This document shows positions 40,493-48,941 of a DNA stretch of 64,000 bases, in pieces. Source of the stretch: Poriferisocius sp965221865 (GTDB lineage Bacteria; Actinomycetota; Acidimicrobiia; Acidimicrobiales; Bin134). The DNA lies in the NCBI GenBank assembly GCA_965221865.1, contig OZ244918.1:372001-436000 (forward strand). The letters are read 5' to 3'. The notes beneath the pieces are model-generated. The model worked only from the letters and a program-made list of their open reading frames with translations. It had not been told where the DNA came from and ran no database searches. Positions within the stretch are counted from its first letter, which is position 1. Each line of letters begins with the position of its first letter. A program made the translations under genes and the position numbers.

Positions 40493-41298
40493 CAGCTCAT
40501 ACCACTGCCACTTAGCGCAGGATCATCCCAAGCAAAATCCACTACTACTGGAGCATGATCTGATGGCTTTTGACCTTTACGAGCGTTGCGATCCATAAAC
40601 ACAGAAGCCACTTTTTGAGCAAGCAGTTCAGAAGCTAGCACCATGTCAATGCGCATACCTTGCCGCTTGTGAAAGCGACCAGCTTGATAATCCCAAAATG
40701 TGAAAAGGTGATCTTGCGGCCAACGCTTGCGGAACACATCAACCAAACCCCAATCTAAAACCGCTTCTAACGCTTCACGCTCTGGCTCACTCACGTGCGT
40801 CAACCCTTCAAAAGCGGCTATGTCCCAAACATCATTATCAGCAGGTGCCACGTTAAAATCACCAGCCACCACAACAGGCACATCAACACTACAGTTGGCT
40901 TCTAGATGGGACCGCAAACGGCCTAACCATGCCAACTTATACTGGTAGTGATCGTGACCAAGTTCGCGTCCGTTAGGTATATAAGCACTAGCTACCCTTA
41001 TCCCCCCACAAGTGGCCCAAAGAATGCGAGCATCAGGGTCGGGGTCTTCACCATCTTCAAACCCAACACAGATATCGCGTATGCCTACCTTGCTCAATAT
41101 CGCCACCCCGTTCCAACGTCCTTGACCATGATGTGCCCACTCATAGCCCATATCGGCAAAAACCAGCCCGGGAAACGCCTCATCGGCCATCTTGGTTTCC
41201 TGCATGCACAAAACATCTGGACTTGCTAACTCCAGCCACTCTTGCACACGCACTAACCGAGCATTAAGCGAGTTCACGTTCCATGTTGCTAGCCGCAT
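40492..41298 (-). CDS. xth: Exodeoxyribonuclease III (AP endonuclease)
   Basis: A 268-residue member of the exonuclease III family for base-excision repair. MRLATWNVNSLNAR at the start, the metal-binding Glu in LCMQETKMADEAFP, VAGDFNVAP, and SDHAPVVVDF at the end give the four signature motifs. The ATG at 41298 matches the family N-terminus; a GTG-type start 21 bases upstream would add residues with no counterpart. It lies between xerD and the antiporter gene on the same strand. Confidence 0.95.
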   Translation of the reverse strand: MRLATWNVNSLNARLVRVQEWLELASPDVLCMQETKMADEAFPGLVFADMGYEWAHHGQGRWNGVAILSKVGIRDICVGFEDGEDPDPDARILWATCGGIRVASAYIPNGRELGHDHYQYKLAWLGRLRSHLEANCSVDVPVVVAGDFNVAPADNDVWDIAAFEGLTHVSEPEREALEAVLDWGLVDVFRKRWPQDHLFTFWDYQAGRFHKRQGMRIDMVLASELLAQKVASVFMDRNARKGQKPSDHAPVVVDFAWDDPALSGSGMS

Positions 41299-41340
41299 AA
41301 ACCCAACACTAACGCACAAGCACCCCCGTACTAGCTGCCA

Positions 41341-42261
41341 CTAATTTAATACTGCACGCGGATGAGCTTTCCGATATGCCTCCCACAACTTCTCTTTAGC
41401 CACCAAAGTGTAAACCTGAGTAGTACTAATAGAAACGTGACCCAAAAGTTCCTGTACAGCTCGAATGTCGGCACCATGATCTAACATGTGGGTTGCACAG
41501 GAATGGCGAAAAACGTGCGGGAAAACTTTTGCCCCCAAACCAACCTGTCGAGCACGCTTTTTTACCACAGCATATGCCCCTTGGCGTGACAGACGGCCAC
41601 CACGCCGATTTAGCCACACTGCTGTTTGATCGCTTTGCGTTGCCCAACGATGTGGTTCCATGAGACCTCTACCGCACGGAGCTAACCATGCAACCAGCGC
41701 ATCATAAGCACAATTGCCCAGCGGCAGCCAGCGCTCTTTATTACCCTTACCCAAAACCCGCACAAGCGCAGCGCTTACATCTACATCAGCCAACGACATA
41801 CCCACTAGCTCGCTCACGCGCATCCCAGTACCGTAAAGCATTTCCAAAATTGCTCGATCCCGCAGATCGACAGGCTCTGATCCTTGCACTGCCCCAATCA
41901 CAGCTTCTACCTCAGCTTCGCTTAGCGCTTTAGGCACTCCTTTAGGAACCCGTGGAAGTTCCACATAAAACCCCGGATCGTCTTTACGAATACCCTCTAG
42001 CACCAAAAACTTGTGAAAAGTACGCACCACCGTCATCGCCCGAGCAACCGATGCAGATGTCTTGCCTAACTGCTGTTCATAGCTTAAAAACGCTAAAATA
42101 TCTTCTTCGGTAGCATCTTGAGTGGTAACTCCCCTGCTGCCTAGAAAATCGCAGTAACGTCCTAAATCTCGTCGATACGCCTCATGTGTGCGAACAGAAC
42201 GACGCTGTTCTAACACAAGCCAAGTAAAATACTCCTCAACCCCAACACTGTTGACACTCAC
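41341..42261 (-). CDS. xerD: Tyrosine recombinase XerD
   Basis: A 306-residue tyrosine recombinase, partner of XerC in chromosome dimer resolution. Core-binding domain at 1-105; catalytic residues: Arg in YGTGMRVSELVG, Lys in LGKGNKERWLPL, FPHVFRHSCATHMLDHGA, LLGHVSISTT and the tyrosine in QVYTLVAKEKL. Placement after pyrG and the NUDIX gene is the standard actinobacterial context of xerD, which separates it from the xerC copy at 0.9-1.9 kb. It overlaps the NUDIX gene by 4 bases. Confidence 0.95.
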   Translation of the reverse strand: MSVNSVGVEEYFTWLVLEQRRSVRTHEAYRRDLGRYCDFLGSRGVTTQDATEEDILAFLSYEQQLGKTSASVARAMTVVRTFHKFLVLEGIRKDDPGFYVELPRVPKGVPKALSEAEVEAVIGAVQGSEPVDLRDRAILEMLYGTGMRVSELVGMSLADVDVSAALVRVLGKGNKERWLPLGNCAYDALVAWLAPCGRGLMEPHRWATQSDQTAVWLNRRGGRLSRQGAYAVVKKRARQVGLGAKVFPHVFRHSCATHMLDHGADIRAVQELLGHVSISTTQVYTLVAKEKLWEAYRKAHPRAVLN

Positions 42262-42824
42262 CTGAGATGCTCGCGGGCCAACATTAGCCCAACAATGGAC
42301 TTGGCATCGCGTATCTCTCCTAGCGCCACCAGCTTGGGTACATCTTGCAGCTTAATCCGTTCAATGCTCATATGCTGCTCCTCAATACTGTGAGGCTCAC
42401 GCTCTGCGTCAATAAGCTGGGTAGCTAAATAACAGTGGGTTACCTCATCGCAAAACCCTGGTGAATTGTGAAACACTGCTAAAAGCTCTAACTGCTCGGC
42501 GCGCTTGCCGATCTCCTCAACAAGTTCCCGTTGTGCTGTCATCTCTGGAGGCTCATCTGGAACATCTAGCTTGCCCGCTGGGATTTCCAACAACTCTGCA
42601 TCAACAGCGGCCCGATATTGGCGCAACATAATCACCTCTTGGCCGTCTAACGCTACTATCACCGCAGCACCGGGATGGCGCACTATCTCTCTTTCATACA
42701 CCAACCCGTCGGGGCCTTGAACCTCCGCAATGCTTAAAGACACTACGGTGCCATGCCATAGTTCTCGCTCGTTTACCCAACTAAAGCCTCCCTGTGGGCT
42801 AGGACTTGTTGCTGGTTTCCGCAT
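42258..42824 (-). CDS. NUDIX hydrolase, ADP-ribose pyrophosphatase type
   Basis: A 188-residue NUDIX protein. The box reads GKLDVPDEPPEMTAQRELVE followed by EIG, with one extra residue in the first spacer (G-x6-E rather than G-x5-E) but the REx2EE metal-binding core intact. VIVALDGQEVIMLRQYRAAV and the AGKL segment are typical of ADP-ribose pyrophosphatases (NudF-like). It hydrolyses ADP-ribose or a related nucleoside diphosphate. The start overlaps pyrG by 26 bases; a GTG 16 codons later (VNERELWHG) may be the true start. Confidence 0.9.
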   Translation of the reverse strand: MRKPATSPSPQGGFSWVNERELWHGTVVSLSIAEVQGPDGLVYEREIVRHPGAAVIVALDGQEVIMLRQYRAAVDAELLEIPAGKLDVPDEPPEMTAQRELVEEIGKRAEQLELLAVFHNSPGFCDEVTHCYLATQLIDAEREPHSIEEQHMSIERIKLQDVPKLVALGEIRDAKSIVGLMLAREHLR

Positions 42825-44466
42825 AAGTGTGATTGTGGTCTATAAAGGTTTGAGCGCAAGGAGTATTGGCTGGAGTATGGGCTATAGCCGCAGCTAGCAA
42901 ACCAGAAAACAGCGGTGCCGGCCGATCGGGGCGGCTCTTGAACTCGGGATGAGCTTGAGTTCCCACCCACCAAGGATGACTAGCTAACTCTATGAACTCC
43001 ACCAAACGCCCATCAGGCGACTCACCTGAAATCACAAAATCCTGTCCAACAAACCGACTACGCAGCTTAGGGTTAAACTCATAACGATGACGGTGACGTT
43101 CAGACACCACCTCAGCACCATAAACAGCAGCCACTTTGGTGCCAGGGTGAAGTTTGGCTAAACACGCTCCCAAACGCATGGTACCCCCTTTATCTGTGAT
43201 ACCGCGTTGTGAGTCCATCAAATCGATCACCGGCCAGGGCGTGCTTGGGTCAAACTCACTAGAATGTGCTTTGTTCAACCCCAAAACGTTACGGGCATAA
43301 TCAATAGCCATAGCCTGAAGCCCGAGGCATATTCCCAAACACGGCAGCTGATTCTCCCGAGCATAACTAGCAGCGTGTATCTTGCCTTCCACCCCTCGTT
43401 CACCAAAACCCCCGGGAATCACGATGCCGTCTAAGCCACTCAACAAGCTGTCGGCCATAAGCCCTTCCACACTTTCAGCTTGGATCCACTCAATATCTAC
43501 CGCAACACCGTGATGAATCGCGGCGTGATTTAAAGCCTCCACTACCGATAGGTAAGCATCAGGCAACATAACATATTTGCCGATAAGTCCAATACACACT
43601 GTGTCGCTAACATCACCTATACGCTGGTTTAGTACCTGCCAAGCACTCAAGTCAGGCTTGTCTCCACCGAGACGCAAAATGTTACACACCACATCATCAA
43701 GCCCCTCTTCGTGCAACACCAGAGGTATCTCGTAAATACTGTCAGCATCAGCGGCATTGGTTACCGCAGCAGGATCCACATCGCATAAATCAGATATCTT
43801 GCGCTTCAACGCATTTGAGATAGGAGCTTCACTGCGACACACAATGGCATCAGGCTGCACACCGCGACTACGCAACTCAGTCACCGAATGCTGTGTAGGT
43901 TTAGTTTTCTGCTCACCTGTGGGGCCAATAAACGGCACTAAAGTCACATGCACATAGCAAACATTGGCCCGACCTACGTCTAGGCGTACCTGACGTATTG
44001 CCTCCAAGAAAGGCAATATCTCAATATCGCCCACCGTGCCGCCTATTTCAGTGATCACCACATCAATATCCTCAGCAACCAAACTGACAATACGGTTTTT
44101 AATCTCATCGGTGACATGAGGAATCACCTGCACTGTTTTACCCAAATACTCACCGTGACGTTCTGCGGCGATCACAGACGAATAGATAGAGCCGGTGGTG
44201 GCGTTAGAAAGTTTGGTGAGGCTTTCGTCTATGAAACGTTCGTAATGTCCTAAATCTAAATCGGTTTCGCCACCATCATCGGTAACAAACACCTCCCCAT
44301 GTTCATAGGGGTTCATCGTGCCAGGGTCTACATTAATGTAGGGGTCAAGCTTTTGCATTGTCACCCGTAAGCCTCGCTGCTTCAGCAGTCTCCCCAATGA
44401 GGCAGCGGTTAAACCTTTACCCAACGAACTAGCCACACCACCTGTGACAAAAATATGTTTGGTCAC
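42799..44466 (-). CDS. pyrG: CTP synthase
   Basis: A 555-residue CTP synthase that aminates UTP with glutamine nitrogen. The N-terminal amidoligase domain begins TKHIFVTGGVASSLGKGLTA and contains KLDPYINVDPGTMNPYEHGE. The C-terminal class I glutamine amidotransferase domain has the nucleophile in PCLGICLGLQAM and the His/Glu pair in GTQAHPEFKSRP. The length and all active-site motifs are normal. It lies between recN and the NUDIX gene, as in other actinobacteria. Confidence 0.98.
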   Translation of the reverse strand: MTKHIFVTGGVASSLGKGLTAASLGRLLKQRGLRVTMQKLDPYINVDPGTMNPYEHGEVFVTDDGGETDLDLGHYERFIDESLTKLSNATTGSIYSSVIAAERHGEYLGKTVQVIPHVTDEIKNRIVSLVAEDIDVVITEIGGTVGDIEILPFLEAIRQVRLDVGRANVCYVHVTLVPFIGPTGEQKTKPTQHSVTELRSRGVQPDAIVCRSEAPISNALKRKISDLCDVDPAAVTNAADADSIYEIPLVLHEEGLDDVVCNILRLGGDKPDLSAWQVLNQRIGDVSDTVCIGLIGKYVMLPDAYLSVVEALNHAAIHHGVAVDIEWIQAESVEGLMADSLLSGLDGIVIPGGFGERGVEGKIHAASYARENQLPCLGICLGLQAMAIDYARNVLGLNKAHSSEFDPSTPWPVIDLMDSQRGITDKGGTMRLGACLAKLHPGTKVAAVYGAEVVSERHRHRYEFNPKLRSRFVGQDFVISGESPDGRLVEFIELASHPWWVGTQAHPEFKSRPDRPAPLFSGLLAAAIAHTPANTPCAQTFIDHNHTYAETSNKS

Positions 44467-44500
44467 GTCTGCTAATCCTAGCGTCTATAGATGACAAGTT

Positions 44501-46075
44501 TTAGTGTCTAACAGAAGCTAATAGTTCAGAGGCGTGTTGACGAGCGGTTTTGCTGTTGGGAGAACCAGACAACATTCGCGACAGTTCCACTACACGGCTT
44601 TCGCGATCAAGAGGCTTAGCAGTAACGGTCACCGAAGTTCCATCATCATGTTTGATGATGCTCACATGATGGTCTGCACATGCGGCTACCTGCGGTAGAT
44701 GAGTTACCACCAGCACTTGATGGTTGAAGGTAAGCCCAGCCAACGCTTGGCCTACCGTTTGAGCTACCTGACCGCCGATACCAGCGTCCACCTCGTCAAA
44801 AACCAAAACCGGTGGGCCAGCGCTTACCACCAGCCGCAAAGCCAGCATCACCCTAGCTAGCTCTCCCCCCGAAGCTGCAGAATCCAAAGCTAAAGCTAAA
44901 GAATCGCTGTTAGCTGCTAACAAAATATCTACCTCATCGCCAGGATCATCACCTACCGTTACTTGAATCTCAGCACGTGTCATTGCTAAATCCCGCAACC
45001 GTGCTGTTACATCTTTACCAAGCCCAGCTGCAGCACGTCTGCGAGCAGCACCCACCTCTGCAGCCGCAGCTGCTAAGGCTGTAACGCACCATTGTTTTTC
45101 TTGGTCTAACTCTGCACCTAAACGGTCAAAGTCCTCAAGTTCTGCTAAACGCTGCGACAATTCCTGATGAAAGGCCATAACATCGCTAAGCGTCTCACCG
45201 TATTTGCGACGCAAATCTGCTAACAAAGCGCGGCGCTCACGCACCTCAGCTAAGCGCACAGGGTTCTCCTCTATAGCTTCACCTGCGATGCGTAATGCTG
45301 TCGCAACATCGGCAACTTCAGCGCTGATGCTGCTAAGCCGCTCATGCTGGTCACACAGCACAGAACAACCTCTTAGTGAAGCAATTATTTCAGCTAACTC
45401 AGTGCCAACAGTTCCATCAGTGCCTAACAAAACAGCCGCCCGAAGAGCAACATCTTGGGTGTTGGCAGCATCGCTTAGCAACGCTTCTTCGCTCTTGAGC
45501 ATCTCATCTTCTGCAGGGTTTTCTACATTAGCCTCATCTAGTTCTTGCAGTTGGTAGCGACACAGTTCGATCTCACGTGTACGCGCCCGTTCATCGCCGT
45601 CTAAAGCAGCTTGGCGACGCTCCACATCTGCTAGATGTGCCCTAGCCTCATTGAGCGCAGCTACATCCACTTTTGCGTAACGATCCAAAGCTGCCCGCTG
45701 CTGTGAGCGTTTTAGCAGCGACTGTTGAGCATGCTGACCATGCAGATCTACCAACTCGCCGCCTAACTCCTCCAAAGCGGCAGCTGATGCTAAACGCCCA
45801 TCCACATAAGCTCTTGCCCGACCTTTAGCAGGCACCACCCTTCGCAACACAAACTCTTCACCGTGATGAACAAACCGCCCTTCCACCACTGCTTCATTGG
45901 CGCCTTGGCGTACCATAGTTGGCTCGGCGCGCCCTCCTAACAGCAAATCCAAAGCTGTTACCACCAAAGTTTTACCAGCACCAGTTTCCCCTGTAACAGC
46001 AGTCATGCCAGGCTCTAACACCAAGCTAAGCCGCCCAATAACCCCCAAGTTCTCAACCGAAAGTTCGCTCAACAT
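44501..46075 (-). CDS. recN: DNA repair protein RecN
   Basis: A 524-residue SMC-like ATPase for double-strand break repair. Walker A is GETGAGKTLVVTALDLLLGG near the N-terminus; a long coiled coil occupies about 150-340; the signature SAASGGELARVMLALRLV and Walker B VFDEVDAGIGGQVAQ are in the C-terminal lobe, followed by VVTHLPQVAACADHH. It belongs to the tlyA-nadK-recN block conserved in actinobacteria and firmicutes. Confidence 0.97.
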   Translation of the reverse strand: MLSELSVENLGVIGRLSLVLEPGMTAVTGETGAGKTLVVTALDLLLGGRAEPTMVRQGANEAVVEGRFVHHGEEFVLRRVVPAKGRARAYVDGRLASAAALEELGGELVDLHGQHAQQSLLKRSQQRAALDRYAKVDVAALNEARAHLADVERRQAALDGDERARTREIELCRYQLQELDEANVENPAEDEMLKSEEALLSDAANTQDVALRAAVLLGTDGTVGTELAEIIASLRGCSVLCDQHERLSSISAEVADVATALRIAGEAIEENPVRLAEVRERRALLADLRRKYGETLSDVMAFHQELSQRLAELEDFDRLGAELDQEKQWCVTALAAAAAEVGAARRRAAAGLGKDVTARLRDLAMTRAEIQVTVGDDPGDEVDILLAANSDSLALALDSAASGGELARVMLALRLVVSAGPPVLVFDEVDAGIGGQVAQTVGQALAGLTFNHQVLVVTHLPQVAACADHHVSIIKHDDGTSVTVTAKPLDRESRVVELSRMLSGSPNSKTARQHASELLASVRH

Positions 46076-46119
46076 AAGCCTGCGTGGATTCTTGTGGCAC
46101 TACCCGAAACAAACATCAC

Positions 46120-46995
46120 CTAGTCTTTGTGGTTCAATCCAAAAGATGATTTAAGCGCTTGATGAAAGCCACGTTGCGCTAACCTCACCAAACGTGCAGG
46201 GTAATCGCTAACGGTCACCGTCAAGGAGTGGCCTACCCCAACTTGGCCAAGCAAATGGCCATCTACCGCCACCGCTGCAGGCCGCTGGCCTAACACCTCC
46301 ACTATCAACTCGCTAGAAGCTAACAAAACTAAACTGCGATCAAACAAGGTGTGGGGTGCTACTGGAGTTAACACAATGGCATTCATGGTAGGTGCCAAAA
46401 TGGGGCCCCCTGCCGACAGTGAATATGCTGTAGACCCTGTCGGGGTAGACGCAATCACACCGTCAGCTGCATAGCTTGTAAAGTACTCTTTGTCGATGTA
46501 AACACCCAACGAAACAGTGCGCCCACTGTCTATCTTTTCCACGATTGCTTCATTTAGAGCAACCGCCTCACTGCCGTCACTAAGCCGACAACGTAACCTA
46601 AGGCGTTCCTCGATTAAGTAGTCCCCAGCCAAAAAACGATCTACAGCTTCAGCAGCTTGATCTGGTTGCACTCCCGTGAGATAGCCCAAAGAACCATAAT
46701 TTACCCCCAAAACTGGCACACCGTGATCAGATACAGCGGTAACTGCCCGCAACATAGAACCATCACCACCTAGGCTCAAAGCAAGATCTAAATCTGTACA
46801 AATCTGAGAAACTTCAACATCTTTGCTATCAAACTCAGGCGCTACACAAGCTAGGTGGCTATGTTCCAATAATGCGGCAACTTCTTCTGACACATAAATC
46901 TGATGACCTTGAACGCCAAGCCGCTGGAGCAGCTCAGCAGCTAAGCTGAGTGCTTCAGGCCGATCTGCATGGACAAAAAAAGCTATGTTTGCCAC
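46120..46995 (-). CDS. nadK: NAD kinase
   Basis: A 291-residue NAD kinase making NADP. The GGDGSMLRAV motif is the catalytic/nucleotide loop; GVNYGSLGYLTG and the TPTGSTAYSLSAGGP segment follow, then VAVDGH near the end. The GTG at 46995 begins VANIAFFVHADRPEAL, which fits the family. It is the middle gene of tlyA-nadK-recN, with gaps of 10 and 44 bases. Confidence 0.97.
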   Translation of the reverse strand: MANIAFFVHADRPEALSLAAELLQRLGVQGHQIYVSEEVAALLEHSHLACVAPEFDSKDVEVSQICTDLDLALSLGGDGSMLRAVTAVSDHGVPVLGVNYGSLGYLTGVQPDQAAEAVDRFLAGDYLIEERLRLRCRLSDGSEAVALNEAIVEKIDSGRTVSLGVYIDKEYFTSYAADGVIASTPTGSTAYSLSAGGPILAPTMNAIVLTPVAPHTLFDRSLVLLASSELIVEVLGQRPAAVAVDGHLLGQVGVGHSLTVTVSDYPARLVRLAQRGFHQALKSSFGLNHKD

Positions 46996-47005
46996 AACAA
47001 CTCCG

Positions 47006-47824
47006 TTATTGCACTAAAGCCGATAATTCGCTTGATTCTGCTGTCAAAATAGCCTGGGAAACATCTAGCGGCACGGGTTGGCCATCACGAATACAGTACA
47101 AAAAAAACTCTGCATTGCCTTTAGCGCCGCGCAAAACAGATGGCACAACGGATTGGGGGGCTAAACCAGCATCGTCAACAGATCGCAACACCATGTCTAG
47201 CGCCTCCTGCCAAAGTTCGGGATCGCGGATTACACCCTTGCTGCGTGCCACATAACGGCGACCCACCTCAAACTGGGGCTTGACCAACACCACCAAAGGT
47301 GCTTTTGGTGCTACCAAACTAACCAAGCTGCTCATCACAGCACTAAGTGAGATAAACGATAGGTCTGCGGTAACTAAATCAAACGGCGCTGCAATTTTAG
47401 ATACATCCAGCTTGCGAACATCGGTTCTTTCAAGAGCTGCCACTTTAGGGTTGGTTAGTAGGCGCTCATGCATTTGTGCGCGCCCCACGTCAATCGACAC
47501 CACCGAAGCTGCACCATGTTGCAGCAAACAATCGGTAAAACCTCCTGTGGATGCACCAACGTCGCAACAGCGCAAACCGTTTGGGTTTATCTTGAAAGCT
47601 GTTAGAGCGCTTTGCAACTTGTCACCACCACGACTCACATAACGCGCGGGACGACCTGCCAGCTCCACAGCATCGCCGGGTAGCACTAGCTGCGCCGGTT
47701 TTTGGGCAACCGCCCCATTTACCAGCACACGGTATTGCGCTACTGCTTGTTTAGCTTGTTCTCTTCCCGATGTCAGGCCACGCCGCACTAACTCAGCATC
47801 TAGCCGGCGTCTGCGACTGCTCAC
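47006..47824 (-). CDS. tlyA: TlyA-family rRNA 2'-O-methyltransferase
   Basis: A 272-residue protein. The N-terminal S4 RNA-binding domain (RRRLDAELVRRGLTSGREQA, about 1-60) is followed by an FtsJ-type methyltransferase: RYVSRGGDKLQSAL, DVGASTGGFTDCLL (SAM site), TADLSFISL and LVKPQFEVG. TlyA methylates the ribose of C1409 in 16S and C1920 in 23S rRNA in mycobacteria and sets capreomycin sensitivity. The GTG start is preceded by no strong SD. Confidence 0.95.
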   Translation of the reverse strand: MSSRRRRLDAELVRRGLTSGREQAKQAVAQYRVLVNGAVAQKPAQLVLPGDAVELAGRPARYVSRGGDKLQSALTAFKINPNGLRCCDVGASTGGFTDCLLQHGAASVVSIDVGRAQMHERLLTNPKVAALERTDVRKLDVSKIAAPFDLVTADLSFISLSAVMSSLVSLVAPKAPLVVLVKPQFEVGRRYVARSKGVIRDPELWQEALDMVLRSVDDAGLAPQSVVPSVLRGAKGNAEFFLYCIRDGQPVPLDVSQAILTAESSELSALVQ

Positions 47825-47882
47825 GATTACCTAAATCGCGTATATGCGCTTAGCAAGCTACTTGACAGCTCATCAGCTGGGT

Positions 47883-48941
47883 TTAGGAAACTTCCCAAGT
47901 GGCTCGAGAATGTAACAACGCATGCAAATCGCCTGGCCCCGACTGCTCTTGGGCCATAGCTAACTGTTTGCTTGTTTCAGCAGAATACTCAGAACGCTCA
48001 ACAGCTCGATACACCCCAATGGGGGTAGGCTCAAACGGGCCAGCAGCTAAGCGCGACAACGCAAATGCCAAGCTAGGGTCTTGACGAGTCTCGTCGTGAA
48101 CCAACAAAGCGTCCTCGCCAACATCGGCAACGTTGACGATTTCAGCGCTGCCAGAACTATTTAGGATTACGCCTTTTTCGTTGTTGTCCCCAAAGCGAAT
48201 GGGCTGACCGTGCTCTAGAGGGATAAGCATGGAGGCCCGCTTATCTTTTTTGGTGATAGCACCGAACGCCCCGTCGTTAAAAACGTTGCAATTCTGAAAA
48301 ACCTCCACAAAAGCAGCACCCGGAAATTCATGTGCTCGTCTAAACATTTCCATCATATGGGCACGGTCCATGTCGTGCGTGCGTGCCACAAAACTGGCTT
48401 CCGCGCCAAGAGCCACCGAGATAGGGTTAAAAGGTTCATCAATACTGCCCACAGGAGTGGACTTGGTGACCTTACCAATCTCACTGGTCGGAGAATATTG
48501 GCCTTTTGTTAACCCATAAATCTGGTTGTTAAACAACAAGATGTTGAGGTTCACGTTGCGCCGTAACGCATGCAGCAGATGATTACCGCCTATAGACAAC
48601 ATATCTCCGTCACCACCTACTACCCATATGTGTAGGTCGGGGCGAGTCATAGCTAAACCAGTTGCTAGAGCAGGTGCGCGTCCATGTATTCCGTGTATCC
48701 CATAAGTATTCATGTAGTAGGGAAAACGCGCTGCGCAGCCAATTCCAGAGATGAACACGGTGTCTTCTCGTTTCACCCCAAGTTCGGGCATGAGCAGCTG
48801 CACCGCAGTCAAGATGGAGTAGTCCCCGCAGCCAGGACACCAACGAACTTCCTGATCGCTTGTCCAGTCTGCTTTAGTGGTTGCGGGCACATCAGCCTCA
48901 ACATCTGTGGGCACGTTAACGGTTGTGGGCACGTTAGTCAT
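47883..48941 (-). CDS. korB: 2-oxoacid:ferredoxin oxidoreductase, beta subunit
   Basis: A 352-residue thiamine-diphosphate-binding subunit. WCPGCGDYSILTAVQLLMPE carries the conserved Cys pair, VVGGDGDMLSIGGNHLLHAL and FNNQIYGLTKGQYSPTSE form the ThDP/metal motif. With KorA it oxidises 2-oxoglutarate (or a related oxoacid) to the acyl-CoA and reduces ferredoxin. It overlaps the end of korA by 8 bases. The actinobacterial Kor pair substitutes for or accompanies the classical dehydrogenase in the TCA cycle. Confidence 0.95.
   Translation of the reverse strand: MTNVPTTVNVPTDVEADVPATTKADWTSDQEVRWCPGCGDYSILTAVQLLMPELGVKREDTVFISGIGCAARFPYYMNTYGIHGIHGRAPALATGLAMTRPDLHIWVVGGDGDMLSIGGNHLLHALRRNVNLNILLFNNQIYGLTKGQYSPTSEIGKVTKSTPVGSIDEPFNPISVALGAEASFVARTHDMDRAHMMEMFRRAHEFPGAAFVEVFQNCNVFNDGAFGAITKKDKRASMLIPLEHGQPIRFGDNNEKGVILNSSGSAEIVNVADVGEDALLVHDETRQDPSLAFALSRLAAGPFEPTPIGVYRAVERSEYSAETSKQLAMAQEQSGPGDLHALLHSRATWEVS

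Noticed and set aside
852..42261. Two tyrosine recombinases as borders of a 40-kb mobile island
   Set aside because: Both sit in their normal housekeeping contexts (dprA-xerC-rpsB and pyrG-xerD), and most genes between are core metabolism.
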